Shown here in pieces: positions 53,344 through 62,666 of a DNA stretch of 64,000 nucleotides (position 1 is its first letter; the number at the start of each line of letters is the position of its first letter). The translations under genes were made by a program, and so were the position numbers. The stretch is taken from positions 4,033,501 to 4,097,500 of the forward strand of contig NZ_CP030041.1 of the NCBI RefSeq assembly GCF_003260975.1, written 5' to 3'. The notes below the pieces were generated by a model. The model ran no database searches. It worked only from the letters and a program-made list of their open reading frames with translations, and was not told the DNA's origin. This DNA comes from Echinicola strongylocentroti (GTDB lineage: Bacteria; Bacteroidota; Bacteroidia; Cytophagales; Cyclobacteriaceae).

Positions 53344-54600
53344 ATGGCGATTAAATTAATTCCAGGAGGTGTTGATTCTGATGTCTTCATGGTAGGAAAC
53401 AGGACCTTTACCAAGGGTAAATTTTTTCTTTACAGGAAAGGGGAGACCGTGTTGGTAAACAGTAATGAAATGGGGGCTGTGGTAGCTTTTGGACATTACA
53501 CCGACTTTGAAGATGAGCAGGGGAATTCCTTCACTTCCGTAGACGAGTTGATGGAGTATCTAAATGGGATGATATTCGGGAAGAGTGGGGCTAACATGAA
53601 CCGAAGTCAGCTTGATTATCAATATACAGAAGGAAGTGTGTTGCAATATGATAGGAAGAGGATGTTTGGTTCACAATCCAATCCCCTCTCTGGACAGATT
53701 ACCGATTATAATGATGGTTCGATTGACTCTACCAGAGGTGAAGGAATCATTTTTCACAAAGACGAGGAAGAGCCGATCTACCCAAGTGGTTTTGTGAAAG
53801 GAGAGGGAAGTTATGCCAGTGGTGAGTTAAACCTGATTCGTTACCAGTATTTTACCAAGGGATTTAAGCTGTACACCATTGAGAGCCTTACCGAATATGA
53901 TGGTGTAGATGTTTTTGATGGGCTTGTGCTCTATTATGATTTCAGCAAAGGCGGGGATATTGAGAATTCATTGCTTGATCAGAGTGGGTATAATAATAAT
54001 GGATATTTGGAACACCCAGAAGATGCCATTTGGGATATGGATGCAGGTACGGTGACACTGGGGAATAATGAAGATACTGAATTAAGGAGTTATTTCAGGG
54101 TTCCGTTCACCAAGAGCTTGGGATTCTTAAAGCATCAATTTACCATTTTGGTTGATTTCGGAAAGAGGGGACAGTTCTCAGGGGTGATCTTTGGCACTTG
54201 TACTGCAGGAAGCGGAAACAATGGTATCAATATGGGGATAGTCAGTGATGGTAGAGTGGAGCTGGAAGTAAACGAAGAGTCTCTTGGTTCAGGAGGTAGA
54301 GGTAGGTCCTCTTCTCCGGCGCTTTATCCTACCGATGGAAGTACGGAGAAATTTGTAATTACCTATGATGGACGATATGTACGATTTTATTACAATGGTA
54401 CGCTGAACAAATCCAATGAAGTGTCTGAAGGAGAGTATATATACAATGAAGAGGATTGGTATATAGGGAAGCAAAATGGTAAAACGGTAAGTTCAATAAC
54501 TATATTTCGGCATTTTGCAGCATGGGACCGGGTGTTGTCTGATGAGGAAATCAAGAATGTCTGGAATCATTTCGGGAGCACGGAAAGAGAGGAATGTTGA
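53344..54600 (+). CDS. LamG/concanavalin-like domain protein without signal peptide (paralogue 1)
   Basis: A 418-residue protein of unknown function. The N-terminal module of about 80 residues contains VLVNSNEMG and FEDEQGNSFTSVDELMEYLN, a pattern I associate with Bacteroidota phage tail or baseplate-type proteins. A middle linker follows. A LamG-like jelly roll runs from about residue 195 (LVLYYDF, LLDQSGYNNNG) to 405. There is no signal peptide, lipobox or T9SS-type C-terminus. It is clearly homologous to the next gene over its whole length. Codon use is AT-richer than its neighbours. Confidence 0.75.
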   Translation: MAIKLIPGGVDSDVFMVGNRTFTKGKFFLYRKGETVLVNSNEMGAVVAFGHYTDFEDEQGNSFTSVDELMEYLNGMIFGKSGANMNRSQLDYQYTEGSVLQYDRKRMFGSQSNPLSGQITDYNDGSIDSTRGEGIIFHKDEEEPIYPSGFVKGEGSYASGELNLIRYQYFTKGFKLYTIESLTEYDGVDVFDGLVLYYDFSKGGDIENSLLDQSGYNNNGYLEHPEDAIWDMDAGTVTLGNNEDTELRSYFRVPFTKSLGFLKHQFTILVDFGKRGQFSGVIFGTCTAGSGNNGINMGIVSDGRVELEVNEESLGSGGRGRSSSPALYPTDGSTEKFVITYDGRYVRFYYNGTLNKSNEVSEGEYIYNEEDWYIGKQNGKTVSSITIFRHFAAWDRVLSDEEIKNVWNHFGSTEREEC

Positions 54601-54645
54601 TCTTCCGTTGTCTTTTTTTAGTTTTTATCACTTAAAAAAAAATCT

Positions 54646-56745
54646 ATGGCTATTCAAATATCACCGGGAGAGTTAGGCTCTGGTATTTTCTGGGTGGGAG
54701 ACGAATCATATCCCGCAGGGCAATATTTTATTTATAGAATACAGGAAATTGTTCTGGTCAATAGCAATGAATTGGGAAAAACGGCTCTATATGGTCATTT
54801 TTCAGAATTTGTAGATGAACAGCAAAATCCATTTTCCTCTATAGAAGACTTCATTAGTTACCTGAACAAAGTTGTTTTTTTAGACGAGAGAGAAGTGTCT
54901 GAGGGGAATCCGTATGATCTCGAATATACTGAGGGAAATGAAATAGCTTATGATAGGCGTAGACGTTATGGGTCGCATACCAGTCCGTTGACAGGCAGTA
55001 TTACTGAGGACCTATCTGATGATTACCTTCCGGGGCAAGGTGAAGGGTTTATTTTCCATAGGGCTTCGTCAAAACCCAAATTCCCTGAAAGCTTTGTGAA
55101 AGAGCATGGAGAATATGTCGAAAATCAGCTTAATGTCATTAAGTATCAGTTTATAAATAAAGGTTTTGTACTTTATGCAATCATGCCCACGACTGATTAT
55201 GAGCCGAATGATATCCATGATGGGGTGGTTATCCATTATAACTTTAATCAGGATCCTGGGTATAGGGACTATATAGAAGATAAAAGTGGATATGCCAATC
55301 ATGGAGATATTGTCAATCCAGATGACATAGAGTGGGAGTCTACAATTACCGGCTTTAAGGTAAATATGGGGAATAATGAAGATGCAGATTTGCGAAGTTA
55401 TATAACCATACCTTTTTCTAAATCCCTGAGCTTTGTTAAGGAGAGGTTTACTGTGTTGATAGAGTATGGAAAGGTAGTGAAAACGGCCGGTTCCTTCTTT
55501 GGGACATACAGCTCGGGAAGCGGGAATAATGGCTTTCGTTTAGGTACTGTGGCGGATGGAAGAATGGAAATGGGGATTAATCCCGAAACCGAGGGGAGTA
55601 GTGGTAGAGGAAGGTCTACAGGGACTTCTGGTTCATACCCAACAGACGGTAGTACACTGCAGTGCATCATTACTTACGATGGTGAAAATATGCGCTTTTA
55701 TACAGATGGAAAGCTCAATAAAAGCAATGATGTGACGGATGGGGTGAATGTCTATAACGAGGAGATGTGGACCCTAAATAAGCTGATGGGGTCCACCACA
55801 AGCTATAAAAGCGTCTTTAGTAGGTTTGCCGTATGGAACAGGGTACTTACGGAGGAAGAAATTTCCTCGATAGATGTTTATACCTTGGATAAAGAGGTGA
55901 TTGATGTAATTAAATATTGTCCTTTTCAAGATATTATTGAAAACAGCGAAATGGATGCGGAAGGAGTCAGTGACTCATGGGTGCAGAGACAATGTTATAA
56001 TGATCCGGACGACATCATGGTGAGCTCTGAATATGCCAGAGTCGGTACCACGGGGGGGCGGTTTTACCTGAGGAAAGGGTTGCGTTATCAGCTTGAAAAG
56101 CACAGGACAGAAGTTTTGTCCATGTCAGGGATGGAGACAGAAATGTCCAAGATGAAGAAATGGATGTCTTATTCCATTTATTTTCCTTCGGATTATTATA
56201 TAGACCCTTCACATACCATTGCCGAGGTGATCCAGCAGCTCCATGTAGGATTTAGTCAATCGCCTCCGATCAGTATTCGGACTGAGCTGGATGGGTTTTA
56301 TATGCAAGTTTGTTATGGGGAGTTTGACCGGAATGTTGAAGAGCAGGCAGAACTTAAGGATACCATGAGGAAATATTACAGGTTTAAGGGGATTACACCA
56401 GGTGAATGGCATGACTTTATCCTGTACTATGAATTAGATCCTACAGATGGAATTGCGAAATTATGGCTCAATAGAGAGTTGGTGGTGGACCATAAGGGCC
56501 CAACCATGTATTCCAATGACCTTGACTATCACTATTCTTGGAAAGTGGGCTTGTATTGTTCCCAGTGGGGTGCAGGTAGTCTTGAGACCATTCCTGAAGA
56601 ACGTTTGCTGTACTATGACGAAGTCAGGATTGCTAATAATGTCGCTCCGGCCTATGTTATGTTTTCTAAAATGGACCCTGAAGGAAGAAGAGCCCTAAAT
56701 GGTGTGGAATATCCGGGGCACTATTGGGAACGATTAATTGAGTGA
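54646..56745 (+). CDS. LamG-like protein with C-terminal polysaccharide-lyase-like domain (paralogue 2)
   Basis: A 699-residue protein. Residues 1-415 repeat the architecture of the preceding gene, with blocks such as NNED.(D/E)LRSY, GSGNNG, YPTDGST and LNKSN shared. Residues about 430-690 are new: WMSYSIYFPSDYYID, VIQQLHVG, GEWHDFILYYELDPTDG and WKVGLYCSQWG fit the heparin-lyase-I-like (PF14099-type) beta-jelly-roll. There is no signal peptide. Lectin plus lyase without export signal resembles a phage tail spike or a contractile-injection tip. No other phage gene is present, so this is inference. A terminator follows. Confidence 0.72.
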   Translation: MAIQISPGELGSGIFWVGDESYPAGQYFIYRIQEIVLVNSNELGKTALYGHFSEFVDEQQNPFSSIEDFISYLNKVVFLDEREVSEGNPYDLEYTEGNEIAYDRRRRYGSHTSPLTGSITEDLSDDYLPGQGEGFIFHRASSKPKFPESFVKEHGEYVENQLNVIKYQFINKGFVLYAIMPTTDYEPNDIHDGVVIHYNFNQDPGYRDYIEDKSGYANHGDIVNPDDIEWESTITGFKVNMGNNEDADLRSYITIPFSKSLSFVKERFTVLIEYGKVVKTAGSFFGTYSSGSGNNGFRLGTVADGRMEMGINPETEGSSGRGRSTGTSGSYPTDGSTLQCIITYDGENMRFYTDGKLNKSNDVTDGVNVYNEEMWTLNKLMGSTTSYKSVFSRFAVWNRVLTEEEISSIDVYTLDKEVIDVIKYCPFQDIIENSEMDAEGVSDSWVQRQCYNDPDDIMVSSEYARVGTTGGRFYLRKGLRYQLEKHRTEVLSMSGMETEMSKMKKWMSYSIYFPSDYYIDPSHTIAEVIQQLHVGFSQSPPISIRTELDGFYMQVCYGEFDRNVEEQAELKDTMRKYYRFKGITPGEWHDFILYYELDPTDGIAKLWLNRELVVDHKGPTMYSNDLDYHYSWKVGLYCSQWGAGSLETIPEERLLYYDEVRIANNVAPAYVMFSKMDPEGRRALNGVEYPGHYWERLIE

Positions 56746-56769
56746 GGAGATGAAAATCAAACAATAGGT

Positions 56770-56802
56770 AAAAAGAGATCGGTGTTAAGCCGATCTCTTT
56801 TT
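56770..56802. terminator. bidirectional terminator
   Basis: A perfect 13-base stem AAAAAGAGATCGG / CCGATCTCTTTTT with a seven-base loop lies between two convergent genes. Confidence 0.9.
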
Positions 56803-56806
56803 GTGA

Positions 56807-58597
56807 TTACAAGAAGTTAGGTTTGTCCAGTTTTTGACCGATACGGTAGGCTGCATTCATCAGCCCGACATGGCTGTAAGCTTGGGGGAAGTTGCCCCAT
56901 TGACTGCCTGTCTTATGGTCGACATCCTCTGAGAAGAGCTGGAGATGGTTACAGTACTTAGTGAGGGTCTCAAAACCTTCTACTGCCTCATCAAGACGGT
57001 TGACGCAGGCCAATGCCTCTATGTACCAAAAGGCACAGATGAGGAAGGTCGTTTCTGGCACGCCGAAATCATCCATGTGCTTGTAGCGGTAAAACAGGTA
57101 ATCTTTGGCAAGGAGGTCTTTTTCAAGCATTTTTAAGTGGTTGTTGGCCCTTTCGGTATCATTGCCAAAGTATCCCATTGTGATAAGTTGCAGGGTGCTG
57201 GCGTCCATATTTTTGGTGCCTATGGCCTGAGCGTATGCCTTCATTTCTGGGACATAACATGCCTCGATTTTCTCAATGGCTTGCAATCGCAATCTTTCCG
57301 CTTTTTCTTTCATTGAGCTGTCTTCCAGACGGTCGGCGATTTTTATTGCTGCGCAGGAGCCTGCCCAATGGAAAATAAAGGTATAGCAGTGTTCCTGTGC
57401 CAAATTCCTAAACTCCCAAAGCCCCGCATCCTTTTCGTTCATAGTTTCCTCTATTTTATCCAATAGGTTGTGAATAAAAGGTGCCGAGTGACTCTTTTCA
57501 GATTCTATAAAACGCTTATCAGCATAGAGCGGTAAAAGACTTACCAGTACCTGTCCATAGAGGTCGTTTTGTATGTGGGTATAAGCTTGATTGCCAAACC
57601 GAACGGGCTGGTTGTCAAGGTATCCCGATAGATCACTGAGCTCTTCTTCCAATAGAGCAGAACCAGTAATGGAATAAAGCGGCTGGTAACGGCCATTGGC
57701 ATTGGTAGGTAGGTTTTGGATGTATTCAAAGTACCTTTCCAGCTCTTGGAAGTGGCCAAGGGAGTTAAATACATTTAAGGTATAGTAACTGTCCCGTATC
57801 CAGCAGTAGCGGTAATCCCAGTTTCTGGTAGATCCAGGGGATTCAGGAAGGCTGGTAGTGGAAGCCGCAATGATGGCTCCGGTGTCTTCAAACTGGTGGA
57901 TTTTTAGCGCCAGCGCAGATCTAACTACCAGTTTTTGGTAGAAGTGCGGTATGCTGGTGGATTTGATCCATTCCCGCCAGTACTGGGTGGTAGCCTGTAA
58001 GAAGCGCTCAGCAGTGCTTTCTACGGGGGCTTCCAAGGGCTGACCGTAGGTAAAAAACAAATAAATGGGACGCTGCAGTCTAAATGCGCGGTCTTCCATA
58101 ATATAGTTAACGGAACAATTTGCCGTCAGTCTTACTTCCTGTTCAGCACCCAAAAATTCAATGTGGTTGCTGTTCATGCTAGGTCTGAGCTTCTTTTTTC
58201 CTCTGTTGGTGACCGGTTTACAGTTGATTTTGATCTTTGGTTCACCAGAGATGGGTTCTATTTTTCTGACCACCATCAGTGGTTTGTGGTACCGCTCAAA
58301 ATTCATGAAGCGTGGTGCAAAATCCGTCACGGAGTACGCTTCTTCACCATTGTCCAGCTTAACGGTGGTTTTAAGGATATTGGTGTTTTCAAGGTATTCC
58401 TGCTGCGTGGAAAAAGCGTTGTCTTCTGGTAAGATGCTGAATTCCCCTCCTTTTTCCCTGTCCAGCATTCCCCCGAAAATAAAATCACTGTCAAAACGAG
58501 GAAAACAAAGCCAGCTGATATTTGTGTTTTTTTCTATGTGGGCGATATAAGCACAGTTTCCGATCAGCCCTGTACCATAAAGATGTCTTTTTGTCAT
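56807..58597 (-). CDS. GH15 family glycoside hydrolase (glucoamylase/trehalase-like)
   Basis: A 596-residue cytosolic enzyme. An N-terminal beta-sandwich (LIGNCAYIAHIEKNTNISWLC) is followed by the (alpha/alpha)6 barrel. STRNWDYRYCWIRDSYYTL is the signature around the catalytic region, and LWEFR lies later in the barrel. The C-terminal motif SQWGNFPQAYSHVGLMNAA matches GH15 proteins often encoded near trehalose genes. It has no signal peptide. It may hydrolyse alpha-glucosides such as trehalose made by the fusion at 20479. It is a single gene. Confidence 0.9.
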   Translation of the reverse strand: MTKRHLYGTGLIGNCAYIAHIEKNTNISWLCFPRFDSDFIFGGMLDREKGGEFSILPEDNAFSTQQEYLENTNILKTTVKLDNGEEAYSVTDFAPRFMNFERYHKPLMVVRKIEPISGEPKIKINCKPVTNRGKKKLRPSMNSNHIEFLGAEQEVRLTANCSVNYIMEDRAFRLQRPIYLFFTYGQPLEAPVESTAERFLQATTQYWREWIKSTSIPHFYQKLVVRSALALKIHQFEDTGAIIAASTTSLPESPGSTRNWDYRYCWIRDSYYTLNVFNSLGHFQELERYFEYIQNLPTNANGRYQPLYSITGSALLEEELSDLSGYLDNQPVRFGNQAYTHIQNDLYGQVLVSLLPLYADKRFIESEKSHSAPFIHNLLDKIEETMNEKDAGLWEFRNLAQEHCYTFIFHWAGSCAAIKIADRLEDSSMKEKAERLRLQAIEKIEACYVPEMKAYAQAIGTKNMDASTLQLITMGYFGNDTERANNHLKMLEKDLLAKDYLFYRYKHMDDFGVPETTFLICAFWYIEALACVNRLDEAVEGFETLTKYCNHLQLFSEDVDHKTGSQWGNFPQAYSHVGLMNAAYRIGQKLDKPNFL

Positions 58598-58907
58598 ATG
58601 TTTTTGGTTGAATGGTGTAAAAAAGTAGGCAACTTTGGGTTAGCGCTGAATATAGTAAAAAAAATGAAAAGGTAAGAAGGTTGGGCAGCTGAAATGTTAT
58701 ATGGTTTGAAAGTTGGCAGTGATCAATAATGATAAATCGATGACCAATTTCAGCTAAATATCCCCATTGCACTTCCAGTAGAGGGCCGTAAAGTTTGCTC
58801 TTGATAGGCTAGGTAATAGGGAACACTCCTACCATCTATAGCTGTTTTGATTAATAGCTACCAGCTACCTCCTGCTTTGTTCTCTGTTGTTTTCTATATG
58901 TTTGATA
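58598..58907. other. gene-free gap between GH15 and rsmG
   Basis: No gene, strong hairpin or recognised repeat of the families above was found. A short TAGCTACCAGCTACC run lies near 58855. Confidence 0.5.
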
Positions 58908-59552
58908 CTACCTTTTGCCTTCGTAGGGAATGTAGATGACTTTTTTGGTTTCAAAAAATGGCTCTTTGAAATAGTCTTCTAGGTGATAGGTGACATAGGA
59001 GATAGGGAGCTCTTCCATTTCTTCGTCCACATCGCCTCCTTTGAGATAAAGGATGCCATTGGCAAATTCATTGAAATCTTCTTTTTTGAACTTGCCTTTT
59101 ACCCAAGGGTAGAAATTGGCCATGCGTGTGACGGCCCTGCTTACAATGAAATCATATTTCCGCTGGAGTGATTCAGCCCTTGCTTGTTGGGCTTCCACAT
59201 TGCTAAGTTTGAGCGTTTTGGCAACGTCCTTCACTACGGTGATCTTTTTGCCTATGGAATCTACCAAGTGAAAATTGGTTTCTGGAAACAGTATCGCTAA
59301 TGGGATGCCCGGAAAACCACCTCCTGTGCCAATGTCAAGCACCCAAGTGCCGGGTTCGAAACGCATGACCTTGGCGATGCCCAAAGAGTGGAGCACATGA
59401 TGGGTGTAGAATGCGTCCATGTCCTTCCTGCTAATGACATTTATCTTCTGGTTCCATTCTCGGTAGAGCTCTCCTAAAGCGGTGAACTGTTCCTTTTGCT
59501 GGTCAGAAAGTTCGGGAAAGTAATCGAGGATTAGCGCTAGTTCCTGGTTCAT
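58908..59552 (-). CDS. rsmG: 16S rRNA (guanine527-N7)-methyltransferase
   Basis: A 214-residue SAM-dependent methyltransferase. VLDIGTGGGFPGIPLAILFP is the RsmG SAM motif; HLVDSIGKKI and FIVSRAVTRM follow. The start is the ATG at MNQELALIL, normal for the family; the longer upstream frame adds 38 residues without homology. It lies 118 bp after the sigma factor gene on the same strand. Confidence 0.93.
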   Translation of the reverse strand: MNQELALILDYFPELSDQQKEQFTALGELYREWNQKINVISRKDMDAFYTHHVLHSLGIAKVMRFEPGTWVLDIGTGGGFPGIPLAILFPETNFHLVDSIGKKITVVKDVAKTLKLSNVEAQQARAESLQRKYDFIVSRAVTRMANFYPWVKGKFKKEDFNEFANGILYLKGGDVDEEMEELPISYVTYHLEDYFKEPFFETKKVIYIPYEGKR

Positions 59553-59670
59553 TTTTCTGTTATGGATAACTATTGAAATGGGTACAATTGATCGCAGCAA
59601 ATTATGCTGGAGCGTTGTTTGGTTAAAGTCACCGTCTGGAGCTTTTGGCCCAGTATTAGGCGACAAAAGG

Positions 59671-60282
59671 CTAAATGTGTTTCTGTTTACCTTGGGCTAT
59701 TTCATAAAGAAGCTCCCTGGATCGGTGCAGTTGGGCCTTTACGGTGCCCAATGGTTTGTCCAGTTCTTGGGCGATTTCATCATAGGACAGCTCATCAAAA
59801 TACCTCAACTTAACTAGTTTTCGATATTTAGCGGGAAGTTTGTCCACAAAAATCCGTACCATTTCGATGCGTTGGCTTTTGATGAACTCATCCTGGGGAT
59901 TGTTGTCATCATCTTCCACATCGATATTGACTGAATTGCCGCCGTCATCGGTCAGGGTGTTGTTTAGGCTCATGGTTTTGAGCTTTTTCTTTCGGATAAA
60001 GTCGATCGTATTGTTCGTGGCGATCCGAAAAAGCCACGTACTGAAGGTGTAGTCCTTCTTGAATTTATGGAGGTTTCGAAAAGCCTTCGCAAAGGCCTCC
60101 ATAGTGAGGTCTTCCGCATCATCGGCGTCGCGGATCATTTTTAAGATCATAAAGTAGACGGCCTTTTTGTAACGCTTCATGAGCGTGGCATAGGCTTGCT
60201 GGTCTTTTTGGTCTACTGCCTGGTCTATTAAGTCAAAATCTTCTAGCGCTTTGTCTGAGAACCCTCTTTCGTTTATTTCCAT
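59671..60282 (-). CDS. ECF-type RNA polymerase sigma factor
   Basis: A 203-residue sigma-70 family protein. Region 2 contains DAEDLTMEAFAKAFRN and TFSTWLFRIATNNTIDF. An acidic linker rich in Asp and Asn follows. Region 4 contains LPAKYRKLVKLRYFDELSY and GTVKAQLHRSRE. No anti-sigma factor is adjacent. The start overlaps the end of the glycosyltransferase gene by ten bases, so the two are co-transcribed. Confidence 0.92.
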   Translation of the reverse strand: MEINERGFSDKALEDFDLIDQAVDQKDQQAYATLMKRYKKAVYFMILKMIRDADDAEDLTMEAFAKAFRNLHKFKKDYTFSTWLFRIATNNTIDFIRKKKLKTMSLNNTLTDDGGNSVNIDVEDDDNNPQDEFIKSQRIEMVRIFVDKLPAKYRKLVKLRYFDELSYDEIAQELDKPLGTVKAQLHRSRELLYEIAQGKQKHI

Positions 60283-61403
60283 CTAACTGTCTTTGATAGG
60301 TAACCTTTAGCCCCAATAATCCAAAAATAACTTAAATACATCAAATCGAAAAACATGATCCATAACACTTTCTTCTGACCTTCGATTTTTTTAATAGCTC
60401 TGTCAAATGTGGAGAACTGAAGCAATGCCCTTGTTACTATAATACTGACAATAACGACAATTGGTTCCCATTTTTGTGTAATACTGATCAAAGCTATGGC
60501 AGTAGCCCAAAAAAACAAATGACTTATTGCATAAAGTCCTATTTTGGCTTTGTCAGTGGTCTTGTAGTATTTGCCTGCCTGATAGTGCCTGGTTTTCTGA
60601 AGGTAATATTCTTTAAAAGTTGTTTTTGGAATCGACCGGGTGATTGCCTCTGGATGGATGACCACGGCGGTATTGTTTTTCTTTGCGTGTTTGTTTACAT
60701 AGAGGTCGTCGTCTCCTCCCAATACCTGCCAAAGGTCCTTGAAGGCCTTCTGATCCATGAAATACTGGCGGCGATACGCAAGATTACGGCCGACACCCAT
60801 AAAAGGAGCTTTCCATAGGGCAAAGGAAAAGTATTGGATTGCTGTAAACCAAGTTTCGTACTGGATCAGGGCGTTGAGAAAGCCTTTGGCCTTGTGGTAG
60901 CCTCCATATCCCAAGGAAAAGATCTTTTGGTTGTTTCTGATAGGGGAGGTCATGCGCATGGCCCAATTTTCCGAAACAGGGATACAGTCTGCATCAGTGA
61001 GCAGCAGTACGTCATATTTGGCGACTTTTATGCCTAGGGTAAGCGCATACTTTTTTGCAGTGACATGTTCAGGGGTGTACTCCACCGTTACGGTCCTTAG
61101 TGGTGGGAATTCTTTCATCAATTCCGCCAATAAGAGCCTTGTTCCATCAGTGGAGCGGTCATTGATGATAAGTACTTCGAATAAGGGGTAGTTTTGCTGG
61201 AATAGTAGCGGGATGAGTTTACGAAGGTTCTCCTCTTCATTGTGCGCAGCAATGATGATACTTACGCCTTCTTGATTATGGTCGAGAGTGGTTTTTCTGG
61301 TTTCACGATACTGGAAGCTAAGCTTGCCGTAGATAAACAATAAGTAAGTGATTTGTATAAATGTAGCAGCTCCTAAAATGAGCCAGAGCAAATCGATGAT
61401 CAT
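60273..61403 (-). CDS. membrane glycosyltransferase, family 2
   Basis: A 376-residue GT2 enzyme with an N-terminal membrane helix (about residues 5-25). The GT-A domain has VSIIIAAHNEEENL, INDRSTDGT and the metal-binding LTDADC. GGDDDLYVN and KTRHYQAGK lie in the acceptor region, and two or three C-terminal helices follow. It probably transfers a sugar to a lipid or a growing polysaccharide at the inner membrane. Acceptor and donor are unknown. Confidence 0.88.
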   Translation of the reverse strand: MIIDLLWLILGAATFIQITYLLFIYGKLSFQYRETRKTTLDHNQEGVSIIIAAHNEEENLRKLIPLLFQQNYPLFEVLIINDRSTDGTRLLLAELMKEFPPLRTVTVEYTPEHVTAKKYALTLGIKVAKYDVLLLTDADCIPVSENWAMRMTSPIRNNQKIFSLGYGGYHKAKGFLNALIQYETWFTAIQYFSFALWKAPFMGVGRNLAYRRQYFMDQKAFKDLWQVLGGDDDLYVNKHAKKNNTAVVIHPEAITRSIPKTTFKEYYLQKTRHYQAGKYYKTTDKAKIGLYAISHLFFWATAIALISITQKWEPIVVIVSIIVTRALLQFSTFDRAIKKIEGQKKVLWIMFFDLMYLSYFWIIGAKGYLSKTVRWK

Positions 61404-61466
61404 GTGCAGTTTGATTTCCCGACAAAGATAAAATCAAAAACAGCAACTCTTTTAAGTATAAGCTTA

Positions 61467-61474
61467 TATTTTTG
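61467..61474 (+). promoter_or_regulatory. -7 box TATTTTTG upstream of tgt
   Basis: A TAnnTTTG match 61 bp before the tgt start, in the divergent gap with the glycosyltransferase gene. Confidence 0.4.
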
Positions 61475-61535
61475 TGCTTAAATTGATAACTAAATCAGCA
61501 CAAGGTCGTTTGATCTTGACTGAAAAGCATGATTG

Positions 61536-62666
61536 ATGAAATTCATTCTAGAAAATACAGACCCTAAGAGCAAAGCGAGGACGGGAGTGGTCAAAACTGA
61601 CCATGGCGATATCCAGACACCGATATTTATGCCAGTAGGTACCGCTGGATCGGTAAAGGCGGTTCATCAGCGGGAACTTACCTATGATGTCAAAGCCCAG
61701 ATTATCCTAGGGAATACCTATCACCTGTACTTGCGCCCAGGCCTGGATGTGTTGGAAAAAGCAGGTGGCCTACATAAGTTTAACGGATGGAATAAGCCGA
61801 TCCTCACTGATAGTGGTGGATATCAGGTGTTTTCACTTGCCGGCACACGGAAAATCACCGAGGAAGGAGTGCTGTTCAAATCGCATATTGATGGGTCTAA
61901 ACATAAATTTACGCCTGAATATGTCATGGACATCCAGCGGAGCATTGGTGCGGATATTATCATGGCATTTGATGAGTGTACACCTTACCCCTGCGAATTT
62001 GGCTACGCCAGAAATTCCATGGAAATGACCCATCGCTGGCTGAAGCGGTGTATTGAACAAGTGGACAACACCTCTGGGAAATACGGATATAGCCAAGCGC
62101 TGTTCCCGATTGTGCAGGGAAGCGTTTACAAGGACCTGAGAAAACAGTCAGCCGAATTTGTGGCTTCTTGTGGTCGTGAAGGAAATGCCATCGGCGGGCT
62201 CTCCGTGGGTGAGCCAGCCGAAATGATGTACGAAATGACCGAGCTGGTGACTGATATCCTTCCAGGGGACAAGCCACGGTACCTTATGGGAGTGGGGACT
62301 CCTGCAAATATTCTGGAATGCATTGCCCTAGGAGTGGACATGTTTGACTGTGTGATGCCTACACGTAATGCACGGAATGGGATGCTTTTTACCTCTGAGG
62401 GAATCATGAACATGCGTAATGAGAAATGGAAGGATGACTTCTCACCGATTGACCCCAATATCAACAGTTACGTAAGCAGTTTCTATTCCAGGGCCTACCT
62501 TCGTCACCTCACCGTGAGCAAGGAGATTCTGGCTGCTCAGATTGCCAGTGTTCACAACCTTAGTTTTTACCTTTGGCTGGTGGCAGAGGCGAGGGAGAAA
62601 ATCAAATCAGGGGAATTTGCCGCTTGGAAGGATGAGATGGTGAAAAAAGTAAGCACAAGGTTATGA
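61536..62666 (+). CDS. tgt: tRNA-guanine transglycosylase (queuine tRNA-ribosyltransferase)
   Basis: A 376-residue enzyme that exchanges guanine 34 of certain tRNAs for the queuosine precursor. The active-site Asp92 is in LTDSGGYQVFSL, and the nucleophile Asp271 is in MFDCVMPTRNARNG. The usual zinc site (C-x-C-x2-C) is replaced: residues 303-325 read SPIDPNINSYVSSF and then YSRAYLRHL with no cysteine. The following His-containing YLRHL is kept. Start: ATG; the TTG just upstream would add one residue. The stop overlaps the next start by four bases. Confidence 0.93.
   Translation: MKFILENTDPKSKARTGVVKTDHGDIQTPIFMPVGTAGSVKAVHQRELTYDVKAQIILGNTYHLYLRPGLDVLEKAGGLHKFNGWNKPILTDSGGYQVFSLAGTRKITEEGVLFKSHIDGSKHKFTPEYVMDIQRSIGADIIMAFDECTPYPCEFGYARNSMEMTHRWLKRCIEQVDNTSGKYGYSQALFPIVQGSVYKDLRKQSAEFVASCGREGNAIGGLSVGEPAEMMYEMTELVTDILPGDKPRYLMGVGTPANILECIALGVDMFDCVMPTRNARNGMLFTSEGIMNMRNEKWKDDFSPIDPNINSYVSSFYSRAYLRHLTVSKEILAAQIASVHNLSFYLWLVAEAREKIKSGEFAAWKDEMVKKVSTRL

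Noticed and set aside
53344..56745. Prophage
   Set aside because: No integrase, capsid, terminase, tail-tube or lysis gene, and no attachment repeats were seen. Only a tail-fibre-like appearance of two proteins remains.
56807..58597. GH15 as part of the murein locus
   Set aside because: It is on the opposite strand behind a bidirectional terminator, is cytosolic, and belongs to an alpha-glucoside family linked with trehalose.
59553..59666. Longer N-terminus for RsmG
   Set aside because: The 38 extra residues do not resemble the family, and the ATG at MNQELAL gives the usual length.
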